Of a stretch of 64,000 bases of DNA, positions 11,608 to 19,317 are shown in pieces. The stretch's first letter is position 1, and each line of letters opens with the position of its first letter. The DNA comes from Lacibacter luteus. GTDB lineage: Bacteria > Bacteroidota > Bacteroidia > Chitinophagales > Chitinophagaceae. The notes under the pieces are model-generated. The model made no database searches, was not told where the DNA came from, and was given only the letters and a program-made list of their open reading frames with translations. The DNA lies in NCBI RefSeq assembly GCF_004118265.1, contig NZ_SDHW01000001.1, positions 1,364,001-1,428,000 on the forward strand. Direction: 5' to 3'. The position numbers and the translations under genes are program-made.

Positions 11608-11753
11608 TTTTTTACTTTTTAACCGCCTTCATTCTCTTCAGGAGTCCGGCGGATGGTTATAAATAGTGCCTCATTTGAACCTCAGAGGCATTGGTTATTA
11701 GTTTAAGTTGAAGTCAGATGTACAGTGTGTACTCCCAACTTCGTAGATCGTAC

Positions 11754-12281
11754 TTATTCAGCAGGAGCTGCTTCAGCAGTTGCTTCTCCTTTTGTTTCAG
11801 CGTTATGCAGCAATGCAGCAATAACACGTTTTGCAGGAGATTGGAGCAAGCCGATAACTTCGCCGATAAGCTCGTTCTTTGTTTTGATTTGCGTAAGCGC
11901 TTTCAATTGATTATCGCCGGCGTAAACATCACCATTGATGAAAGCAGCTTTCAAAACTGGTTTCTCACCATTGCTTTCTTTACGGAAAGAGCTGATGATC
12001 AAAGCCGGTTCTTTTGGATTTTCTGAGAACAACAGTGCAGTTACATTGTTCAATGCATCAAACACGCCATTGTAACGTTCAGCATCAATTGATTCCAGAG
12101 CTTTCTTAATGAGTGTGTTCTTAGCCACTTTCATTTCAACATTTTTGTCGAAACAAGCACGGCGCAGTTTGCTCACTTGTTCTACAGTTAACGATTCAGT
12201 ATCGGTAATGTAGAAGTTATTGTATTGACTGAACTTGCCTTTCAGCACTTCAATCACTTCATTTTTTTGATCTTTTGTCAT
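11754..12281 (-). CDS. rplJ: 50S ribosomal protein L10
   Basis: The 175-residue base of the L7/L12 stalk, starting MTKDQKNEVIEVLKGKFS. It contains the globular rRNA-binding domain with KVAKNTLIKKAL and a C-terminal helix that carries L12 dimers, followed by a short Ala/Glu-rich tail. It is 28 nt behind rplA and 146 nt ahead of rplL; in many bacteria the L10-L12 complex represses its own mRNA, but no leader structure could be assigned here by eye. Confidence 0.98.
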   Translation of the reverse strand: MTKDQKNEVIEVLKGKFSQYNNFYITDTESLTVEQVSKLRRACFDKNVEMKVAKNTLIKKALESIDAERYNGVFDALNNVTALLFSENPKEPALIISSFRKESNGEKPVLKAAFINGDVYAGDNQLKALTQIKTKNELIGEVIGLLQSPAKRVIAALLHNAETKGEATAEAAPAE

Positions 12282-12309
12282 GATTTTAGTTTTAATAACC
12301 CGGAAAGGA

Positions 12310-13002
12310 TTAGTTCATGAATGATTTTGTGTCAACACTAATGGCAGGGCTCATTGTGCTTGCCATGTAAACGCTTTTCAGGTAAGTACCTTTTGCAGTA
12401 GAAGGTTTTGCTTTAACCAACGCATTAAGGAACTCTTGCGTGTTTTCAGCAATTTTTTCAGGAGCAAAACTTACACGACCAATAGAAGCGTGAACGATAC
12501 CCGCTTTATCAACCTTAAATGCAATTTTACCGCCCTTTACTTCATTAACAGCTGCAGCTACATCGTTTGTAACAGTACCTGTTTTAGGGTTTGGCATCAG
12601 GTTACGAGGACCTAATACTTTACCAAGCTTACCAATCTTAGGCATTACAGCAGGAGTAGCGATAATCACATCGATATCCGTCCAGCCACCTTCGATTTTA
12701 GTAATGAACTCATCCAAACCTACATGATCAGCACCTGCTGCTTTTGCATCAGCTTCTTTATCAGGAGTACAAAGAACGAGTACACGTTTAGTTTTACCTG
12801 TACCGTGTGGAAGAGTTACTGTACCACGGATAGCCTGGTCAGCTTTCTTAGGATCAACACCTAAGCGAACGTGAACGTCAACAGAACTATCGAACTTAGT
12901 GCAGTTAATTTCTTTTACGAGAGTTGAAGCATCTTTCAGGGAATAAACTTTATTGTTATCCACCTTTGCTTCTGCTACTTTTCTTTTCTTAGTCAAAGAC
13001 AT
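12310..13002 (-). CDS. rplA: 50S ribosomal protein L1
   Basis: 230 residues, the usual length of L1, the mobile arm of the E site. It shows the conserved segments [36 protein letters not shown] and [13 protein letters not shown], which bind 23S rRNA. It lies 25 nt behind rplK in the same unit. In other bacteria L1 represses the rplKA mRNA; that has not been established from this sequence. Confidence 0.99.
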   Translation of the reverse strand: MSLTKKRKVAEAKVDNNKVYSLKDASTLVKEINCTKFDSSVDVHVRLGVDPKKADQAIRGTVTLPHGTGKTKRVLVLCTPDKEADAKAAGADHVGLDEFITKIEGGWTDIDVIIATPAVMPKIGKLGKVLGPRNLMPNPKTGTVTNDVAAAVNEVKGGKIAFKVDKAGIVHASIGRVSFAPEKIAENTQEFLNALVKAKPSTAKGTYLKSVYMASTMSPAISVDTKSFMN

Positions 13003-13027
13003 GTTTCAAAAATTAGAGGTGAATAAA

Positions 13028-13471
13028 TTAGTTTTCCCAAGGGGCTTTACCGTCAACAGTTAAACCCATGCTGCGTGCAGTACCAGCAACCATGCTCATT
13101 GCACTTTCCAGTGTGAAGCAGTTCAGGTCAGGCATTTTATCCTTCGCAATTGCTTCGATCTGAGACCAGGTTACTTTACCCACCTTAGCACGATTTGATT
13201 CTTTTGAACCTTTTTGAATTTTCGCCGCTTCCATTAATTGAATTGAAGCAGGAGCAGTTTTGATAACGAAGTCGAAAGACTTGTCGGAGTAAACTGTGAT
13301 CAAAACAGGAAGTACTTTACCCATTTTGTCTTGAGTTCTTGCATTAAACTGCTTGCAGAACTCCATGATGTTAAGACCCTTCGAACCAAGGGCCGGACCT
13401 ACAGGAGGTGCAGGGTTTGCCTGACCACCTTTTACCTGCAGCTTCACAAATCCTGTGATTTCTTTTGCCAT
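13028..13471 (-). CDS. rplK: 50S ribosomal protein L11
   Basis: Component of the GTPase-associated centre and needed for RelA-type stringent signalling in other bacteria. The frame is open to 13525, but the start is placed at the ATG at 13471 ([16 protein letters not shown]), which gives 147 residues, typical of L11; the 18 upstream codons have no family resemblance. The conserved [19 protein letters not shown] segment follows. It is the first gene of the rplKAJL unit and has its own promoter at 13556-13585, which is uncommon because in many bacteria it is co-transcribed with nusG. Confidence 0.98.
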   Translation of the reverse strand: MAKEITGFVKLQVKGGQANPAPPVGPALGSKGLNIMEFCKQFNARTQDKMGKVLPVLITVYSDKSFDFVIKTAPASIQLMEAAKIQKGSKESNRAKVGKVTWSQIEAIAKDKMPDLNCFTLESAMSMVAGTARSMGLTVDGKAPWEN

Positions 13472-13555
13472 TGTAAAAGTTTTTTTGGTGATAACGTTCC
13501 GAAACCGATCGGAACTCCCAAACAAATAATTCTTCTAAAGAACTTTTTGGGACGG

Positions 13556-13585
13556 CAAAGGTAAGGCTCATTTCCTTACCAGCAA
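13556..13585 (-). promoter_or_regulatory. Promoter of rplKAJL, Bacteroidota type
   Basis: On the minus strand CTTTG (TTG at 13585-13583) is followed after exactly 19 nt by TACCTTTG (13563-13556) and then by the C-rich CCGTCCC. It is 85 nt upstream of the rplK start. The stretch around the -7 box is nearly identical to the one before the tRNA-tuf unit at 17334-17341. Confidence 0.8.
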
Positions 13586-13764
13586 AGGGTTTGAGAAAGA
13601 TTTTTACTGCATTTCAACTACAAATTACATTGTGGTCACGTGTTCTTTTGTAGAATTAGTTATAAAAAAAGAAGGTGTTTTTTTTATTGGCTGATTATTT
13701 TGCTTTAATTTTTCAATTCAATTCACAATTACTCCCAAAAAACAACTCTAAAAACGTAACACAC

Positions 13765-14250
13765 ATGGCAAAAGCAAAGAAAAAAGCTGCAAAAAAAGCC
13801 ATTAAAAAAGCAGTAAAGAAGGTGGCTAAAAAAGCTGCTCCTAAAAAAGCAGCAAAAAAAGCAGCCCCTAAAAAAGCTGCTAAAAAAGCAAAAAAAGCGG
13901 CAGCCCCAAAAAAGAAAGTAGCTAAAAAGGCTGCTCCTAAAAAAGCAATTAAGAAAGTTGTAAAAAAAGCCGCAAAGAAAAAAACGGCTAAAAAAGCTGC
14001 TCCTAAAAAGGCAGCAAAAAAAGCAGCCCCTAAAAAGGCTGTAAAAAAAGCAACTCCTAAAAAAGCTGTAGCAAAAAAACCGGCAGCAAAAAAAGTAGCT
14101 CCAAAGAAAAAAGCGGCTAAAGCAAAAGTTGCAGCAGCACCAGCTGTTGAAGCTCCTGCTCCCACACCAGCTCCGGAACCTGTACAGGCAGAACTTCCAT
14201 TAGCTGAAGCACCTGCAACAGAAACATCAAGTTCAGAAGATCAGGCATAG
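13765..14250 (+). CDS. Histone H1-like Lys/Ala/Pro-rich DNA-binding protein
   Basis: A 161-residue protein, start set at ATG 13765 (MAKAKKKAAKKAIKKA) rather than the upstream in-frame ATG at 13675, because the lysine-rich pattern begins here. Residues 1-123 or so are built of repeated APKKAAKKA-type units, like the C-terminal domain of eukaryotic H1 and bacterial Hc1-type proteins, so it is expected to bind and compact DNA. The last 38 residues switch to a Pro/Ala/Glu tail (APAPTPAPEPVQAELPLAEA), which is acidic and could moderate DNA binding. Codons are dominated by AAA and GCT/GCA/GCC; the antisense frame is open only because of this. It stands alone on the plus strand between nusG and rplK, and ends at a bidirectional terminator. 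Confidence 0.85.
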   Translation: MAKAKKKAAKKAIKKAVKKVAKKAAPKKAAKKAAPKKAAKKAKKAAAPKKKVAKKAAPKKAIKKVVKKAAKKKTAKKAAPKKAAKKAAPKKAVKKATPKKAVAKKPAAKKVAPKKKAAKAKVAAAPAVEAPAPTPAPEPVQAELPLAEAPATETSSSEDQA

Positions 14251-14274
14251 TAATTAATCTATTTGCCGATACAT

Positions 14275-14310
14275 AAAAAAATCCCCACTCAATTGAGTGG
14301 GGATTTTTAT
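14275..14310. terminator. Bidirectional terminator between histone-like gene and nusG
   Basis: A perfect 24-nt palindrome (ATCCCCACTCAA and its complement, 14281-14304) flanked by A6 on the left and T5 on the right, so it can end transcripts from both strands. The genes on either side converge on it. Confidence 0.9.
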
Positions 14311-14330
14311 TTTAAGTAAGTTCTTTTTTC

Positions 14331-14897
14331 TTACGCTAGTTTCTCAACCTGCATGTAGTTGAGCTCAACCGGTGTAGCACGACCAAATACTTTTACAGCT
14401 ACTTTCAGTTTTTTCTTTTCATCGTTCACCTCTTCAATTACACCATTAAAGTCGTTGAAAGGTCCATCGATGATTTTGATTGTTTCTCCAACAATGAATG
14501 GTTCGCTCATGGTCATGCCTGTAGCATCTGCCATTTCATCTACCTTACCCAGCATTTTATTTACCTCTGCTTTACGTAAAGCAATCGGGTTTTCTTTACC
14601 GAGGAAGTGAATAACATTGCTGGTGTTGCTGATGGTTTCACGAATATCATCACCCATTTTACCATTTTCAACCTCAATCATTACATAGCCGGGATAAAAG
14701 TTACGTTCACGAACAACTTTTTTACCATTTGCTACTTTGTATACTTTTTCAACGGGAAGAAATACTTGTTTAACGATGTGGCTCCAGCCATTTCGTGAAA
14801 TTTCTTTATCAAGATATTCTTTCACCTTCTTCTCTTTGCCGCTCACGACACGAAGCACATACCACTTACTGGTTTCCACATTGGCGGTTTCTGACAT
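14331..14897 (-). CDS. nusG: Transcription termination/antitermination factor NusG
   Basis: 188 residues with the NGN domain (SKWYVLRVVSGKEKKVKEYL ... FYPGYVMIEV) and a C-terminal KOW motif (EPFIVGETIKIIDGPFNDFNG). NusG keeps RNA polymerase processive and links it to Rho or to the ribosome. It begins 3 nt after the secE stop codon, so the two are co-transcribed. Its unit ends at the palindromic terminator at 14275-14310. Confidence 0.99.
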   Translation of the reverse strand: MSETANVETSKWYVLRVVSGKEKKVKEYLDKEISRNGWSHIVKQVFLPVEKVYKVANGKKVVRERNFYPGYVMIEVENGKMGDDIRETISNTSNVIHFLGKENPIALRKAEVNKMLGKVDEMADATGMTMSEPFIVGETIKIIDGPFNDFNGVIEEVNDEKKKLKVAVKVFGRATPVELNYMQVEKLA

Positions 14898-14900
14898 AGA

Positions 14901-15098
14901 TTAAGATTTGAAGAATGAATAAAAGAATTGAAGCGCACTGGCAATACCCAGATCCATTACCCACACAATAGCAGTAATGATAAGCGTAGCAATAAGCACA
15001 ATCATTGTTGATTGCTGCAATTGCTGCCAGGTAGGCCAGGTTACTTTTTCGAGCAACTCTCTGTAAGAGTCTCTGAAATAAGCGGATACTTTGTTCAT
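14901..15098 (-). CDS. secE: Preprotein translocase subunit SecE
   Basis: A 65-residue SecE of the short bacterial type: an amphipathic region (YFRDSYRELLEKVTWPTWQQL, with the conserved KVTWPT) followed by one membrane segment (about residues 32-60). The frame is open to 15155, but the ATG at 15098 (MNKVSAYFRDSY) gives the family's normal N-terminus. It is part of the SecYEG channel, lies between tRNA-Trp and nusG, and is expressed with nusG. Confidence 0.97.
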   Translation of the reverse strand: MNKVSAYFRDSYRELLEKVTWPTWQQLQQSTMIVLIATLIITAIVWVMDLGIASALQFFYSFFKS

Positions 15099-15193
15099 CA
15101 GAGTAATTTGAAATTTTTTGAAGTTGAAAACCAAATTCACCAATAAACCGATCATTATAACCGGCTTATTGATGAATTTTCAGATTTACTTCG

Positions 15194-15264
15194 CACGGGC
15201 ACTAGGATTCGAACCCAGATCAAAGGTTTTGGAGACCCGTATGCTACCGTTGCACCATGCCCGT
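15194..15264 (-). tRNA. tRNA-Trp (anticodon CCA)
   Basis: A 71-nt cloverleaf: acceptor ACGGGCA/TGCCCGT, anticodon loop CTCCAAA giving CCA, T-arm CTGGG-TTCGAAT-CCTAG and discriminator G. The 3' CCA is not encoded. It lies between tuf and secE. Confidence 0.97.
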
Positions 15265-15268
15265 AGAA

Positions 15269-15306
15269 AACTAAAAGCTATTCCTTTACCGGAACAGCTT
15301 TTAGTT
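15269..15306 (-). terminator. Strong hairpin downstream of tuf
   Basis: AACTAAAAGCT and AGCTTTTAGTT enclose an inner TTCC/GGAA stem. On the minus strand the arm ends TTTTAGTTTTCT, a moderate U-tract, four bases before tRNA-Trp. It may end part of the tuf transcripts or act as a processing site between the mRNA and the tRNA. Confidence 0.6.
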
Positions 15307-15314
15307 ATATGTTG

Positions 15315-15322
15315 CAAATGTA
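15315..15322 (-). promoter_or_regulatory. Possible -7 box for tRNA-Trp/secE/nusG
   Basis: TACATTTG on the minus strand fits TAnnTTTG, in the gap between tuf and tRNA-Trp. There is no TTG at 19-21 nt upstream, and the tuf hairpin would lie right at the start of the RNA, so this is only a weak candidate. Confidence 0.3.
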
Positions 15323-15356
15323 CACCATTTGCTAAAGCTAAAAGCCTTGCCTTAGC

Positions 15357-16544
15357 TTATTTTAAGATTTCAGTTACCTGACCTGCACCTACAGTACGGC
15401 CACCTTCACGAATCGCAAACTTCAAACCTTTTTCCATCGCAATTGGCTGGATAAGTTTTACAGTGAGGTTTGTGTTATCGCCAGGCATAACCATTTCAGT
15501 ACCTGCTGGTAATTCTACTTCACCTGTAACGTCTGTAGTACGGAAGTAGAACTGAGGACGGTATTTTTGGAAGAATGGAGTGTGACGACCACCTTCTTCT
15601 TTGCTCAATACGTAAACTTCACCTTTGAATTCAGTGTGAGGAGTGATTGATTTAGGAGCACAGATAACCATACCACGACGGATATCTTTCTTCTCAATAC
15701 CACGGAGGAGTAAACCTGCGTTATCACCAGCCTGACCTTGATCAAGAAGTTTCTTGAACATTTCAACACCAGTTACAGTAGAAGTCATTGGAGCTTCCAT
15801 CAAACCTACGATCTCAACGGCTTCACCTACTTTAATGATACCACGCTCGATACGACCAGTAGCAACAGTACCACGACCTGTGATTGAGAATACGTCTTCA
15901 ACACTCATCAGGAATGGCATATCAACCGGACGGGGAGGTAGAGGAATGTAAGTATCTACAGCTTCCATCAGCTCTTCTACTTTAGCAACCCATTTAGCTT
16001 CGCCAGCTAAAGCGCCGGTAGCAGAACCTTGGATGATTGGAGTGTTGTCACCATCAAAGCCATAAGAGCTTAACAGGTCACGGATTTCCATTTCAACCAG
16101 TTCCAATAACTCAGCATCTTCAACCAAGTCAACTTTATTCATAAACACAACAATCTTAGGTACACCTACCTGGCGAGCCAAAAGGATGTGTTCTTTAGTT
16201 TGAGGCATAGGACCATCAGTTGCAGCTACTACGAGGATAGCACCATCCATCTGAGCAGCACCAGTGATCATGTTTTTTACGTAGTCAGCGTGACCAGGAC
16301 AATCTACGTGTGCGTAGTGACGGTTAGCTGTTTGATATTCTACGTGTGCAGTATTGATAGTGATACCACGCTCTTTTTCTTCAGGCGCACCATCAATTTC
16401 ATCATATTTTTTTGCCTGAGCCAGACCTTTCTTAGAAAGGATGTCTGTGATAGCTGCAGTCAAAGTGGTTTTACCATGATCTACGTGACCAATGGTACCA
16501 ACGTTTACGTGGGGTTTTTCCCGCTTAAAGGTCTCTTTAGACAT
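15357..16544 (-). CDS. tuf: Elongation factor Tu
   Basis: 395 residues, full length. The G1 box [13 protein letters not shown], the G3 box [22 protein letters not shown] (shown for position) and the G4 box NKVD identify the GTPase that delivers aminoacyl-tRNA to the ribosome. It is preceded by four tRNA genes in the same orientation (Thr, Tyr, Gly, Thr) and followed by tRNA-Trp and secE-nusG, an arrangement equal to the classical thrU-tyrU-glyT-thrT-tufB operon. Expression is probably driven mainly from the promoter upstream of the tRNA group. Confidence 0.99.
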   Translation of the reverse strand: MSKETFKREKPHVNVGTIGHVDHGKTTLTAAITDILSKKGLAQAKKYDEIDGAPEEKERGITINTAHVEYQTANRHYAHVDCPGHADYVKNMITGAAQMDGAILVVAATDGPMPQTKEHILLARQVGVPKIVVFMNKVDLVEDAELLELVEMEIRDLLSSYGFDGDNTPIIQGSATGALAGEAKWVAKVEELMEAVDTYIPLPPRPVDMPFLMSVEDVFSITGRGTVATGRIERGIIKVGEAVEIVGLMEAPMTSTVTGVEMFKKLLDQGQAGDNAGLLLRGIEKKDIRRGMVICAPKSITPHTEFKGEVYVLSKEEGGRHTPFFQKYRPQFYFRTTDVTGEVELPAGTEMVMPGDNTNLTVKLIQPIAMEKGLKFAIREGGRTVGAGQVTEILK

Positions 16545-16690
16545 CTTATTTTGTTTTAAAATTTGTGTTTACAAAAACTGTTAAACTCTTTTATGTTATC
16601 GGCAACAGTTCTTTGCGGAACATCGTTGCGTCGCACACTTCATCGTTTTTCTATTCACTCAACTGTTTAAGGCCAGGCTTCAAACAAACT

Positions 16691-16764
<74 letters not shown>

Positions 16765-16817
16765 GGTAGAGTTTAGTGAAATATTCTCACATCTAACTTC
16801 TAAAAGAACTTTCCTGG

Positions 16818-16890
16818 AGCGGGAGACGAGGCTCGAACTCGCCACCTATAGCTTGGAAGGCTATCGCTCTACCAAATGAGCTACTCCCGC
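16818..16890 (-). tRNA. tRNA-Gly (anticodon TCC)
   Basis: Acceptor GCGGGAG/CTCCCGC, anticodon stem-loop ATAGC-CTTCCAA-GCTAT giving TCC, T-loop GTTCGAGC. Third in the tRNA group. Confidence 0.96.
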
Positions 16891-16896
16891 AATGCA

Positions 16897-17010
16897 ATTT
16901 GAAAATTTGAAAATGAGATAATTTAAAAATTATCGTTTCCAAATTTTCAGCCGCAAAAGAACTTAACCATGACCAATTATCGAACTTTCAAATTGGCACA
17001 TATTCAAATT
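16897..17010. repeat. 8-bp periodic repeats in inverted halves between tRNA-Gly and tRNA-Tyr
   Basis: From 16897 the sequence reads in eights ATTTGAAA, ATTTGAAA, ATGAGATA, ATTTAAAA, ATTATCGT; from 16986 it reads TTTCAAAT, TGGCACAT, ATTCAAAT, the complement of the first unit. The two halves could pair across the spacer. This stretch contains no gene and separates two tRNAs of one transcript by 125 nt. Confidence 0.55.
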
Positions 17011-17015
17011 GTTTG

Positions 17016-17098
17016 TGGGCAGGAGAGGATTCGAACCTCTGAAGTCGAAAGACAGCGGATTTACAGTCCGCCCCATTTGGCCGCTCTGGAACCTGCCC
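17016..17098 (-). tRNA. tRNA-Tyr (anticodon GTA)
   Basis: An 83-nt class II tRNA with a long variable arm: acceptor GGGCAGG/CCTGCCC, anticodon stem-loop GCGGA-CTGTAAA-TCCGC giving GTA. Second in the tRNA group. Confidence 0.96.
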
Positions 17099-17107
17099 TA
17101 AACCGAG

Positions 17108-17180
17108 AGCCACTTGTCGGACTCGAACCAACGACCTGCTGATTACAAATCAGCTGCTCTACCAACTGAGCTAAAGTGGC
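17108..17180 (-). tRNA. tRNA-Thr (anticodon TGT)
   Basis: Acceptor GCCACTT/AAGTGGC, anticodon stem-loop CTGAT-TTGTAAT-CAG region giving TGT, T-loop GTTCGAGT. First of the four-tRNA group ahead of tuf; only 9 nt before tRNA-Tyr. Confidence 0.96.
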
Positions 17181-17333
17181 AATTTTACTTTTACTTTTTC
17201 TATAAAACCGGAGTGATTGATATACCGGAAAGGCCGGCAAGATAAGTAATTCAATCAAACCTTATCAATTAAAAGTCAATACTGTAAAGAACTTTTTGCT
17301 GCTTTGAAGCATGCACCCCGTTTTTTGGGAAGG

Positions 17334-17341
17334 CAAAGGTA
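17334..17341 (-). promoter_or_regulatory. -7 box of the tRNA4-tuf unit
   Basis: TACCTTTG on the minus strand, followed by CCTTCCC. Nineteen of about 21 bases around it match the rplK promoter at 13550-13565. No TTG is found at the usual 19-21 nt upstream. The inferred transcript begins near 17327, about 145 nt before tRNA-Thr(TGT); that leader holds no other gene. Confidence 0.6.
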
Positions 17342-17410
17342 ATGGAAAACAGCAAACCGAAAAATTTTTACAAAAAAAATATCAGGATTTTTATAAGAAA
17401 GTTGAAGGCA

Positions 17411-17441
17411 AAAAAAAGCCCTCCGTTTGCGGAGGGCTTTT
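17411..17441 (-). terminator. Terminator of hpf
   Basis: GCCCTCCG-TTTG-CGGAGGGC hairpin (17418-17437); on the minus strand it is followed by a run of seven U. It lies 12 bases past the hpf stop codon. Confidence 0.88.
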
Positions 17442-17452
17442 GAAATGTTTTT

Positions 17453-17755
17453 TTAGAGATCGTATTGCTTTTCTTTTCTTCTTTTTAATTGGGTGATGAG
17501 CGAATCTAATGCTTCATCAAAAGACTGCTCGAATGATTTGGATGTTTGCTTAACGAATAGATGCTGTTTTGGGACGTGTACTTTAATTTCTGCTACTTTG
17601 TCTTTAATGTTGTGAACTACGTTGTCGAGTTTTAAAAACACATCAACTTTCGTGATCCTGTCGTGAAAGTTGTAAAGTTTCTGCACTCTCTGTTTAACAT
17701 ACTCGATCAGTTTTGCGTCTGCGTCAAAACGTACGGTTTGGATCTTAACGGTCAT
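17453..17755 (-). CDS. hpf: Ribosome hibernation-promoting factor (short HPF/YfiA type)
   Basis: A 100-residue protein of the short HPF/RaiA family (MTVKIQTVRFDADAKLIEYVKQRVQKLYNFHDRI given by its first part as the marker). The family folds as beta-alpha-beta-beta-beta-alpha and binds in the 30S decoding channel, where it parks ribosomes when growth stops. The C-terminal end is basic (LKRRKEKQYDL). It has no long C-terminal dimerisation domain. It lies between xerC and the tRNA-tuf unit with its own terminator, next to other ribosome genes. The 198 bases upstream to xerC hold nothing recognisable. Confidence 0.92.
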   Translation of the reverse strand: MTVKIQTVRFDADAKLIEYVKQRVQKLYNFHDRITKVDVFLKLDNVVHNIKDKVAEIKVHVPKQHLFVKQTSKSFEQSFDEALDSLITQLKRRKEKQYDL

Positions 17756-17953
17756 AGCGTTCCAAATTTTAGCTAGTGAATAAATAATGTGAAAGAACTG
17801 GTTTTTCTGGTTTTGGGTACAGCATTTTCCAGTGATAACAAGTTACGGCAGCAGGCGCATTTCTCAAAATATTTTTTATTTATTACAGGCATTTTTAACA
17901 CATGCGTTTACTGTCATTTCATTAACAGAAAACATCGGTGCTACGTGCTTTAA

Positions 17954-18859
17954 TCAGGCTTTTGGATGGGCCTTTTTATGAATATCCTTTAGCTTTTCGA
18001 TTGTATTGTGCGTATAAATCTGTGTAGCAGCTAAACTACTATGACCAAGCAATTCTTTTACAGCATTCAGCTCTGCCCCATTATTCATTAAATGTGTGGC
18101 AAACGTATGCCGCAGCACATGGGGGCTTCGCTTTTCTATTGTGGTTACAAGCGACAAGTATTTTTTTACAACCAACTGCACATACTTAGGATATAGTTTT
18201 TTCCCTTTTTCATTAAGCAACAACAATTCCTGTCCATCACGTTCACCAAACCGTTCTTTCCTTTTCAGAAGATAGTTTTTTATCTCCTGTTGCATTTGTT
18301 CCGAAAGGGGGATCAATCTTTCTTTATTGCCCTTTCCTAATATCTTAAGCTGCCCCTTAGCCAGATTCACCTGAGTTTGTTTCAATCCAAGCAATTCACT
18401 CAAACGCATACCGGATGCATAGAGCAACTGAAGAATCATCCGCTCCAAAACACCTTCCCAATTATCCGGGAACTCTATATGTGTAAAAAGCAGTTCGGTA
18501 TCTTTTTGTTCAACAAAGGAAGGCAGTCGCTTACTTACTTTAGGAGTTACAATCGTTGTCATTGGAGAAATAGCAATACTCTCCTGCCGTAAATGATATT
18601 TAAAATAGGAACGTAACGATGAAATGCGCCGATTGAGCGATTTTGAGGAAAGCCCTTCTTCCTTTTGCTTTGCCAGCCAACTACGGATAAATGTTGGTTT
18701 AATTTCAGGTAACGGAAGATTGCCAAAAGTTGCGGCAAGATATTCGTAGAAAAAATGGAGATCGTCCTGGTAAGAACGGATTGTATGTATAGAATACCTT
18801 TTTTCAAATTTCAGGTAATCAATAAAAGCCTGGATATGTGGATCAGCATTAAATTCCAT
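17954..18859 (-). CDS. xerC: Tyrosine recombinase, XerC/XerD type
   Basis: 301 residues from the ATG at 18859 (MEFNADPHIQAFIDYLKFEK); an in-frame ATG two codons earlier is also possible. It has the N-terminal SAM-like core-binding domain and a C-terminal catalytic domain with Arg in ASGMRLSELLG, HVLRHTFATHL and LLGHSSLAATQIYTH, the full R-K-HxxR-H-Y set. XerC/D enzymes resolve chromosome dimers at dif. No dif-like site or mobile element is seen around it, and it is embedded among housekeeping genes, so a chromosomal Xer role is more likely than a phage integrase. Confidence 0.92.
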   Translation of the reverse strand: MEFNADPHIQAFIDYLKFEKRYSIHTIRSYQDDLHFFYEYLAATFGNLPLPEIKPTFIRSWLAKQKEEGLSSKSLNRRISSLRSYFKYHLRQESIAISPMTTIVTPKVSKRLPSFVEQKDTELLFTHIEFPDNWEGVLERMILQLLYASGMRLSELLGLKQTQVNLAKGQLKILGKGNKERLIPLSEQMQQEIKNYLLKRKERFGERDGQELLLLNEKGKKLYPKYVQLVVKKYLSLVTTIEKRSPHVLRHTFATHLMNNGAELNAVKELLGHSSLAATQIYTHNTIEKLKDIHKKAHPKA

Positions 18860-18866
18860 AAACACG

Positions 18867-18900
18867 AATAGCCGTAAAGTTATACAACTCTACGGCTATT
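18867..18900 (-). terminator. Hairpin between rpsU and xerC
   Basis: AATAGCCGTA and TACGGCTATT enclose an inner AGTT/AACT stem, giving an almost complete 34-nt hairpin 27 nt past the rpsU stop. It has no clear U-tract, so it could be a weak terminator, an attenuator of xerC, or a 3'-end stabiliser of rpsU mRNA. Confidence 0.55.
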
Positions 18901-18926
18901 TGCTATTATTTGATAAGATGGGAATC

Positions 18927-19124
18927 TTATAATTCGATCTTACCGCTGGCGATCTGCTGTTTGTAGATTGCCTTTAACACCTGACCTCTGCGTTGAACAG
19001 AAGGTTTTGTGTACGATTGACGCTCACGCAACTGAAGCAACACTTTACTTTTTTCAAATTTCTTCTTGTACTTCTTCAGCGCCTTGTCAATGTTTTCGCA
19101 ATCTTTAGAATCGATAATCAGCAT
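18927..19124 (-). CDS. rpsU: 30S ribosomal protein S21
   Basis: A 65-residue bS21 (MLIIDSKDCENIDKALKKYKKKFEKS as first part), with the basic, helical character of the family. In Bacteroidota ribosomes bS21, with bS6 and bS18, helps cover the 3' tail of 16S rRNA so that most mRNAs are read without Shine-Dalgarno pairing. This gene, in contrast to others in the window, has a perfect Shine-Dalgarno site 8 nt before its ATG, which fits autoregulation: ribosomes short of bS21 have a free anti-SD and translate rpsU. It has its own -7 box about 34 nt upstream and ends at a hairpin. Confidence 0.97.
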   Translation of the reverse strand: MLIIDSKDCENIDKALKKYKKKFEKSKVLLQLRERQSYTKPSVQRRGQVLKAIYKQQIASGKIEL

Positions 19125-19132
19125 AATTAGAT

Positions 19133-19141
19133 ACCTCCTTT
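19133..19141 (-). promoter_or_regulatory. Perfect Shine-Dalgarno site of rpsU
   Basis: AAAGGAGGT on the minus strand, 8 nt before the ATG. It is the only strong SD I found at a gene start in this window. In the related Flavobacterium johnsoniae an SD before rpsU is the basis of bS21-dependent autoregulation; the same is inferred here. Confidence 0.88.
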
Positions 19142-19157
19142 AAGGAATTTTGAGGCG

Positions 19158-19165
19158 CAAAGATA
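19158..19165 (-). promoter_or_regulatory. -7 box of rpsU
   Basis: TATCTTTG on the minus strand, followed by CGCCTC. The predicted RNA would start near 19152 and so carry a short leader of under 30 nt consisting almost only of the SD region. No -33 TTG at the ideal distance. Confidence 0.6.
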
Positions 19166-19317
19166 AGGGAATCAGCAAACAAAATCTGTTTAAGGCGAAT
19201 AATTTTTCAATTTCAGCCTATTTTCTTTGCTGTCAAAATGCGCATAAATACACATTAATTGAAGGCTCCATGAAAATAGCCGTTGATTATCACAGCGAAA
19301 AACTGGTATTTTGCACT

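Noticed and set aside
13770-14120. Direct repeats that could look like a CRISPR or satellite
   Set aside because: They are in-frame AAA/GCT codon repeats of the histone-like protein, with no spacers.
13713-14165. 150-residue Ala/Phe-rich open frame antisense to the histone-like gene
   Set aside because: It is the complement of Lys/Ala repeats (TTT and GC-rich codons), with no start context and no protein-like pattern.
17954-18859. Integrase gene as a sign of a prophage or island
   Set aside because: The tyrosine recombinase is the XerC/D type, between hpf and rpsU, with no att duplications at the nearby tRNAs and no phage genes.
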